Positions 52,586 to 61,500 of a stretch of DNA of 64,000 bases are shown piece after piece (position 1 is the stretch's first letter; each line of letters opens with the position of its first letter). The stretch spans positions 7,125,001 through 7,189,000 of the forward strand of contig JBBMNZ010000007.1 of assembly GCA_037954325.1 (NCBI GenBank). Reading direction: 5' to 3'. This DNA is from Fistularia commersonii. Its lineage: Eukaryota > Chordata > Actinopteri > Syngnathiformes > Fistulariidae. Position numbers and translations under genes: made by a program. The notes below the pieces were generated by a model. It saw only the letters and a program-made list of their open reading frames with translations. It did not search any database and was not told where the DNA came from.

Positions 52586-55500
52586 CCTGGCAGTACTGCA
52601 GGCACGGGATGTGCGTGAACAAAGAGTTGTACCTGCAGCCGGTGCATGGGGAGTGGGGCCCCTGGGGGCCCTACAGCCTCTGCTCCAGGTCTTGCGGCGG
52701 AGGAACACGGAGCACCACCAGAGACTGCAACAAACCTGAGTAAGAAGGAATGATGGAGATTTCACGGACTTTTGAAAGCCAGTATGTCAGATTTAGCAAA
52801 GAGGGGCAGCAAAGGCAGTCCATCCCCTCGCCAAAACATCCAGAAAAGGATCTTAAATCCTCCCCTTGTCCCCTCCAGGCCCAGAAACGGCGGGAAGTTC
52901 TGCGTGGGACGCAGGATGAAGTTCCGCTCCTGCAACACTGAGCCATGTCCGCGAGGACGGAGAGACTTCCGCGAGGAGCAGTGCTCTCAGTTCGACGGCA
53001 AGCACTTCAACATCAACGGTCTACCTCCCACCGTCCGCTGGGTCCCCAAGTACAGCGGCAGTGAGTGGAACAACACGCTAGCGCTAACAAACTCTTAGCA
53101 TCAAAGAGAATGATTAGTTACATCAAGCTGAGCGCGCAATTGCGGATTTTTCTTTAAAATGCTGGCTATTACTTGACGTTTTCAAACATTCATTCATTTG
53201 CTGTATCTTATCCTGCCGTCCAGAGCCGGCTGACGCCCGAACCGGAGAGTCACATATTCACGCGTACAACCGATCCCCCTCTCAGTTTGAGCGATTTAGA
53301 ATCTGCTAATCTAGTGCGTCAACCGTGAATCAGTTTCGTCTCTAAAAACAATGCATTTAGAAATCAGTAAAGGAAAAAAAATGCAAAAAGAGCTCACAGT
53401 TTATGATAAGCTGAAAAAAACGATTGATAGGGTGTAAATGTGTCTGTAATATTCCATCCTTGCATCTATCTTCTGGGGTCACGGGGGATTGAGCCCATCC
53501 CAGCCGTCATCGGGCGCCAGGTGGGGTTCACCCTGAACTGGTCGCGGGTCAATCGCAAATACAGACGTAGAAACATTCACTCACTCATTCGGGGCAATTT
53601 TTCCGTTTTTTTCCAGTTAACCCGCGACATGTTTTGTGGGACGAAACCGGAGAACACGGAGAAAACACACACACAGACACGGGGAGAACATGCAAACTCC
53701 GCACAAATTAAGAAGAAAACAAATATGAACACGTGAAATGTTTGAATTTTTTTTCTTCAATCAGACTGTATCAATAGTTTTTTTGGGGGGGTTGTAATTG
53801 TGTATTATTTTTCATAATTTTGGGTTTTGTTAAACAAGAAGGAGAAGGACGATGTCAGTCTGTAGGTCTATAATACAGATAGAATAAAGATATAATATAA
53901 ACATAATATTGTGACAAGATAGATATAATAAACATATAAAGTACAGATGTAACATAAATATAATATTGATATTATGAAGAAATTCTATCAATACAGTTAT
54001 AATGTAGACTTCATATAGAAATAATAGACATGTGACAGACGATTATGTAAATATCACAGACAAAATAATGGCATACTATTGATATGATAAAGATATAATA
54101 CACAAACAATCTAGATATAACATAGATAAAATAGGGAATGCTGCTAAACAAACAATCAAAGAAAAAGAAGAGGTGAATTCTAGACACATGAAATTCATTT
54201 GAATTTATCTTAACAACAAAACGGTTTTTATTTGATCTGCAAATGTTCCAGTCGGTTGAAGCTGCAGATGCTGCAGCCTCGGGTTTTTTCGTTGTTTTTT
54301 TTTTTCTTTTGGACTAAAATACCCCGCGTCCTTTGCACGCCCATCGGTCGAGAGCTACATGCAAACCCCGTCGCCGGCTACATGATATTACCTCCTGGCA
54401 ACGAGCGCCGTGTCTGATTCATGCATTTAATTGACGCGCCCCTCGGCTCACCGCGCTCTCAGGGATGCAAAGTGATTATTACAAACAAAGGATTGGGTTT
54501 TGGCAGCCTTGCAGTGGGTAAACCGACACCTTGACGAATAGCTTTGAGTACAAATATTTGAACCGTGCTCTTTTCATTTATTAAGATCATTTAACCCCAG
54601 TCGCTTCCTTTCTTCCCCTCCAGTTCTGATGAAGGATCGGTGCAAGCTCTTCTGCCGGGTGGCCGGGACCACGGCGTACTATCAGCTGAAGGACCGCGTC
54701 GTCGACGGCACGCCTTGCGGTCCGGACACGTACGACATCTGCGTCCAGGGCCTCTGCAGGGTACGCCCGAGTGTCCGAAATCCCGATTCATCTCGCGCTC
54801 CAGATATTTAAAGCATGACAACCCAATCCCGCGCAAGGAAAATTGCAGAAAGACAAATTGGAAAAACCTCCAGCATGTCCTGGAAAAGCGATCACGGACC
54901 ACGATAGCCGTTTCCGAATCGTACAACCTGCACAGTCCATTTTTACACGAATAAAACATATCCGGATCTCCGACTTTACCGCTTTAAGGAATTATGCGAA
55001 TCACCGAATCACAAATTCTCCCCCCCCCCCCCCCCCCCCCAGCAAGCCGGCTGCGACCACGTGCTCAACTCGAAGGCCAGGAACGACAAGTGTGGCGTGT
55101 GCGGAGGCGATAACTCCTCGTGCAAAACTCTGGCGGGCACCTTCAATGACGCGCAGTACGGTGAGTCCTCATCCCCGTCCTCGCCTTGCATCGAATTACG
55201 AGCTGCCGCTGAACCAACCGTATATTTACGCCAGTTCCCACTCGGTTGAAAGTACGTCTCTGTGAATGAGAGGGCGAACGGTAGTATCCTTCTTTTAGCG
55301 AACCCCATATCGGCGCAACTCACCGGGTATCCGATATCGCCGTGGTTACAGGACTCCCCTTGTGTAATTTCATATATGATATGATGTCATGCCTGCTTGC
55401 GTATAAACACAGGGTTTTGACAGCAGGCGGCAATTTGTGCCCCAAATTAGGGGAAGGCAGGGAAACCGACGTCTGAAGCTCGAAAAAGTAATTAGGTGCT

Positions 55501-58500
55501 TGATCTGCACACTCAGATTTGACATCACTCGACCGCCGCGCGCATTCGATCTGTTTTTTTAAAGGTCCCAGCAGGATCACGGCTGAAGAATTAGCATTTC
55601 TCCCCCCCGCAGGCTTCTTTTCCCTGCGGCGCAGAAAATTAAGATTCCAAATAAGAAGCGTCAGAGCTGCGGTTTCAGACACATCGGTGTTTGGGGAAAA
55701 GAAATTTGGATACAATTCACCTGAGCCGAGGCTTTAACCTAGGAAAGTTAATTCACCTGATCATCCGAACGTGTCGGATTGGACGCCATCATATTTACTT
55801 TCCTGAAAGTCTGCATATAATCAATTGCATAGAATCAATGTCTGCGGTATCTCTGTGGTGATAATAGTGGTGATAATCCCTGGACTCGTGCAGCAGATGC
55901 AAGCCCTGGGCTGACTGGGGAGTAAATTAAAACCAAACATCTGCAGAAAATGTAAAAATGGATGGGCATTTTTCATCTCTTTGTAGAAGAAGGGTCAGTT
56001 TGTGGATTATTGGAATCGTCACTGTAAGTTTTATAAGACGATGGGGGTGAAATTTGATTAAGGGGCGCACAGCAGTGCAATGGGTAGAGCTTCCACCAAA
56101 AAACATGCATGAGCTTCAATGGAGACCCCAAATTGACTCCTAAAGTATGAATGAGACAAAAATTTGTTCCCCTCTTTTTCTTCTATGGTCAAATTGTGCT
56201 TCGGAGATGCTTAAGAAACCATCAGACACCGTAGACTGATTTTATCTTTCAGCAGGTGATCATGTTTCCTGGAGTGATCACTCAGGAGTCACGGGTCCGT
56301 GGCTCACGCCTGCAGATTCAGTAAACCCAGGATGGGATGTTGTAATCTGACACATACGAGAGACTGGTGAAAAACAAGCCTGAATTTGGGAGCACATGTT
56401 CAGTAGTTCACCTTGATTTCCTGTGGGGTTTCTGCCTCAACACTACACACCCTCAGGAAAAGGCGTCCAGCTGCAGGTGATCAGTCCCAAGCTTACGCTC
56501 CATGCCCGATTGGTCGGTGGAGTTGCCTTCCAAAAAAAGTGGTAGCCTCCCCACGGGACGATGCAAGGCAGGGTTGTCCTCTTTCCTGAGTCAAGCGATG
56601 ACAACCGCATACCCCAATCAGTCCATTGTACAAGAACCAAGAACTCCAGACTTGATAAACAAACCACAGAAAAATAGAGCAAACAGGAAACCTGTGCCAA
56701 GAAGCAACCCGGTCTTTTGCCTCAAACTATTAATCCTGCGATATTGTTTTTATTGGTCTCGGCAAGGGATGCATGTTTGAGGTAAACCCCGCCATTCCTC
56801 ACGAGCGGCATAGCTTTGCCTCCTTCCCCCCCCCTCCCCTGGGTGGCGGGTTAACCGTACACCCCTGGGTCAGTCTGTGGCGGCGGAGGATTTTGTGTGT
56901 GGTCATTTGCTAAGCTGAGGGATCTTAGAGGCTTTTGATGGCTTGTCCATATCACGTTCCTTCAGTTTCATGTTTTCCATCCTGCCCCCCAGGGGCCGGG
57001 GAACTTCTTTTTTTTTTTTTTTTTTTTTTAAAGTCGCCAGTCAGAATTTGAGAAAGCTTCTCGTGCCACCTTATCACTTGTGATATCTGCGTGGTTGATT
57101 AAGAGATATACAGTCCAAGTGCTGCCCCCGAGTGGCTCAGTTTGTTGGCTCATCAGATCACACCCCAGCTCTTTACTCCTATTCCACTCTCCCCACCCCT
57201 GTATATTCATGATATGACTTCAAATGTCACAGTTTAATCCCATTGGACCCACAGGTTGTGTACCTGACTCAACTCACGAGGAAGAGATCCATGATGTAAT
57301 TGCACCAAACAACCAAACAATGGCCAAAACCAATACATCCATCCCATCGCAAGACGTGTGATGAAGGCTCAAAGATGTCGTTACCGTACCCTCGTGATTC
57401 ATTCGTGCTCTGCTTGTATCTGGGTTGGTGGCTCGCTGCAGCAAGATGGCACAGGCCAACGAGTGGAACGAGAGGGACCCAAGTGGAACGGCGAGGCTAC
57501 AGGGAGTGGAGATAAAGAAAGTGGAGGATTGTGAGCACTGAGGGTCAACGGTTCAGAGCAATGGAGAAGAAAGGGTGGAGAAGAGGTGGAGACACCTGGT
57601 TGTAAGAGTAGGAGAGAAGTTGTTGAGCATAGAGCATTGGCGAGAATGAAGGGGAAGGAGTAGAAGACGGATGAGGTCTAGTTTAGAGCTACTGAGGGGA
57701 AGACAAGAGGCAAAGCTGGAGGCAACAGAGGTGTGGAGGTTCTTTTTGGCATTGAGAGGATCCGAAATGAATCCATTGGAGGGACAGCACATGCTAGATG
57801 TTTGGGAGATAAAGTCATACTGAGATGAATCTGAAGTAGACAGAGGGGTGATGGTGAAGATCTGGGTAGAAGGATGCTGAGGTTGGAACTACCAAACAGG
57901 AGGTTGAGAGGAGGGCCAAAGGGGAGGTTTATGGATGGGTGAAAGAGGACAGCGAGAGGATGCAGAGGAGAGGGTTAGATGATTCTCCGTGGTGGAGCAA
58001 CCCAAAGGAAAAGAAGAAAGTGGGTTTGTTGTATCAAAAGTGAAGCATCATGAGAAGATGTAACCGAATGCTAATGTTGTTGTAGCCACATTGTCTCTTT
58101 TGAAACTTTAAAGTTTTAATGGCTTTCGGCTCCAGTCTGACTCTGACTCTCTCTTTGTTACACTTTGTCCTTAATTTTCCTCAGGTTACAACACTGTGGT
58201 CCGGATCCCAGCTGGCGCCACCAACATCGATATCAAACAGGTCAGCTACTCTGGGAAGCCAGAGGATGACAACTACCTCGGTAAGTGGGCTCTACGAATG
58301 CGTCAGTGGAGGGGAACCGTTATCTGAACATACCCCGAGGATATCGTAGTTTAATGTCAGTTCTTTTTCAACATATCTTACTCATCAGTCAAAATTACTG
58401 TTCACGGTACAGCCATAGGTGCAGGTTCCACACGATCCTTAGATTCCCTCAAAAAGCCTCCAGAGAAACAAAAAAATTAATTGTCATCGATAAAAAGGCC

Positions 58501-61500
58501 ATACAAGTGTCCTTTTTTTATATCACAAAAGTTTCCTCAACATTCAGGAGCATAGCGAGGCAGCGATGTGAGTATGACTTGATAAGGCAAAGTGGTTTGA
58601 GGGACATGTTCTCTGGTGAGTCGGCGCCAGAAGGGGTACTTCCATGCATAGTTCTCATTTTATGACCGAGCTACCGGGGAGGGGTGGACTTTGTTTTGGA
58701 GTTGCCAGGGTGAAAGGCCTCCGGCAGGTGAAGGGATGCTTACAAGTCTCCAGTTGGCTGCCAGTGTGCTGGAGTGTTTCCCACTGAACGGCAGGGTTGG
58801 CGTACTTGCAAATCCTTCGAGAGGAAAGGAGATCCTTGACAGTTGTTTGCATTTTAAGTGCCGAGCAGGCCGGTCATAGTATCCGTAGCCCTTTGCGAGT
58901 GAATGAATGGTGCCCCATCCAGGACATTGTTCATAGTTCTCCTGGGAGACTTCACCGCCCACGTGGGCAGTGGGAGGGGGGTCAGTGCTAACCGAGTGGT
59001 CTTTAGGTATTTCACTTCAGTGCAAAGTGTAGAGTGGCACAGTGTTTAAACAAGAAGCGGTACATCTATACACATACCGTATTTCTCTGACTCCTTAAGC
59101 CAAAGATTATTGATTTACCGTTGTTATATCGTTGCCCCTGTGGCTGTACGTCTCAAATGTTCGGATGGAGAGAGGAGCAGAGCTATTAGCTGATCACCAA
59201 CTGATGGTAGGATGGATCAAGTGGAGAGGAAGTCTGATGGACAGACCTGGAAAAGTTGTTCTTTGCTGTTGGTTAGAGCTTAATGTGGGTAACTTCTCAA
59301 ATAAGGGTTTAAATGGCTTTCTCCTGTATTCCAGGAGTGGAGTGACGTGGTATCTGAATGTTCGTTAAATTAGCAGCAACCTAAGAACTCCTTTGTGGAC
59401 AGTAGCAATGAAGGAAGCTGATAAACTAAGAAAAAAGGTCTTGCAGGTGTGATTGGGTCCCCCCTGAACTGCTGACAATTATATAAGGGCTAGGAGGGGC
59501 AGTGGTTGAATGGTCATGGAAGAAATAATCCGGGTGTTGAAGGAGTTTGGAGAGGCCAAGGAGAAGTACTTTCAGATTGACTTGAGGAGGCTCTGGTGAG
59601 CTGTCTCGCAATTTAGGGAAGGGAAGTAAGCTTTGGCCAAAGACATTTCAGCGGGGGGGGGATACTTGTTGACTTTAACGTTCTCTGTCCACTGTCCAAC
59701 AAAATCCAGAGTCAAAGAACTCCTTAACTTCACTTGCGGTTGAGGTTGTACTGGAATACTTTAGTAAACTTCTGGACATAATGGAAGTCGCCAAGAGGTT
59801 ATTCAGTTGTGTGACATGTCTCCTCAGTGTGGTATGGAGTTCATGGACGTTGCCTCGCCCATTTCCTTTAAAAAGAAAGAGCGTGACTTGCAATGACAGG
59901 GAGATCACACTGCTCAGCCTCTTTGAGAAAGATTCTGCAAGGGAGCTCGCAAGCAGGCTATAGCTAATCGTTGAACCCTTGATTCTGGAGAAACAAATGG
60001 AGAAGTCGTCTGGGTCTACCAGGGACTCTGGAGGGCTTATGAAGGTCTGCTAATTGTGCCTACATATGTTTGAAGAGCTGGAGAAGCTTTATAGTGTCAT
60101 TTTCGCAAGTCTCAGCATTGCTGTCACTTGGAATGTCCGATTTCTCGGCACATCGGCAAACAGATCTCCTATCATTTCAGGCTATGACAGCGCTGCCTGT
60201 TGTTACTCTTTCTTTTCATGGTATTTGTGAAACAGCTCTCTTGGCACAATCTGAGAGAAGGAATCACTCCATTACTGAGAACTCGGGACTGCCTTTTCTG
60301 CTCTTTGCAGATGACATGGTCTTGTTGGCCTCATCACCATATGAACTCCAGCACTATATAAAATCTGGTGTGGTTTGAAGTGCTGGGGATAAAAGTCAAC
60401 ACCCCCTGGTCAGAGGTCACGGTTCTGTCCCATGGGGCCTGAATTAACATGTCTAGAGGGGACTGACTGCTGAAAGTGGAAGAGTTCGGCTACCTCAAAG
60501 TGAGGGTAGGATGTGCTGCGAGTCAGATGGGCAAATAGGTGTAATTTCAGGAGTGATGCAAGCAGTGTATTTTGGTGAAAAAGGAGTTTAGCCCGGAACT
60601 GAAGCTTTCAGCTCAAAAGTCCATTTGTGTTCCATTGCCTACCAGTGGGCCACAAAAAAAAAAATTCTCAGGTGCGGTTTTAATGAATTTCACCACTGAG
60701 AGGCTGGACATAGAGATAAGCAGTAGAGCCCTGTAATCTGAGGTGAGCTTGAAGTAGGACCTTTATGTGGAATGGAGCCAGTTGAGGTGGTTTAGGTATT
60801 TGTTAAGTATCTTCACCGGGTATAACATGCCAGTCATTTCCACCTGGAGACCCTGGATTTGACCCAGGACACGCTGGAAGGATGAGATGTCCCGTGGGAC
60901 CAGAGAAGGCCTTTTCGTTCCTCGGGAAGAAGAGTGTGCTGTCAGGCACAGGGACCCTAGGTAGACCTACTCAGGCTGCATAGTATTTTAATGTAACAAA
61001 GCAAAAAGGAGTTTGCAGTCTTTTATCCGCCCTTTGACCCTAAAGTTACGTCCTCACAACTGTCAGAACATTTGCTATCACGGTTCTGCTGTCATAGAAA
61101 CCATGCAGACTCAGTGACCCAGGACTCTAGAGCAGGGCATTTAGAGAAGGGCCAACCTTAACCCAAACTGTTGGGAAATTACAAGGAAGGTGAGCTCTCA
61201 TTTGTACTGAGTCGATATGAATGTAACACGGAGGGGTTGTCGGACCATCTGGTCACAGGAAAAAGGGTAGTTTTGGAAACCAACGGTGGTGTCAGCCCCT
61301 GAGAAAGATAAATGAGCCAGCAATAGGTGCTAATTAGAGGCATGTGGAGTCCAGGCGAGTTGAAAGTGAATGTAGCGGCGCAGAGCTAGATAGACCCATC
61401 AGGCTCCGTGTGTGTGCTCGTACGTGAGAGGGACAGGATGAGGAAGGAAAAAAAAAAAAAAAGATTGGACTATTTTTTCAGGGTGGTTTCAGATGGTTCA

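Larger units (their letters stand above)
44229..52593 (+). other. Intron 11 (8.4 kb): transposons plus a GC-rich island
   Basis: Contains Tigger copy C, a hAT element with a nested piggyBac-like MITE, microsatellites at 49647-49674, 51401-51440 and 51606-51640, purine-rich sequence at 45500-45920 and a GC-rich island at about 48880-49180 with a possible cassette exon and TATA element. 50170-50215 (CTTCTTCGGGCTGCTCCCTT) is the inverted 3' end of the LINE family seen at 57490. Confidence 0.7.

Noticed and set aside
60070..60378. Reverse-transcriptase-like frame with FADDMVLL
   Set aside because: Part of a LINE with many stops and frame changes on both sides; not an active or domesticated gene on this evidence.
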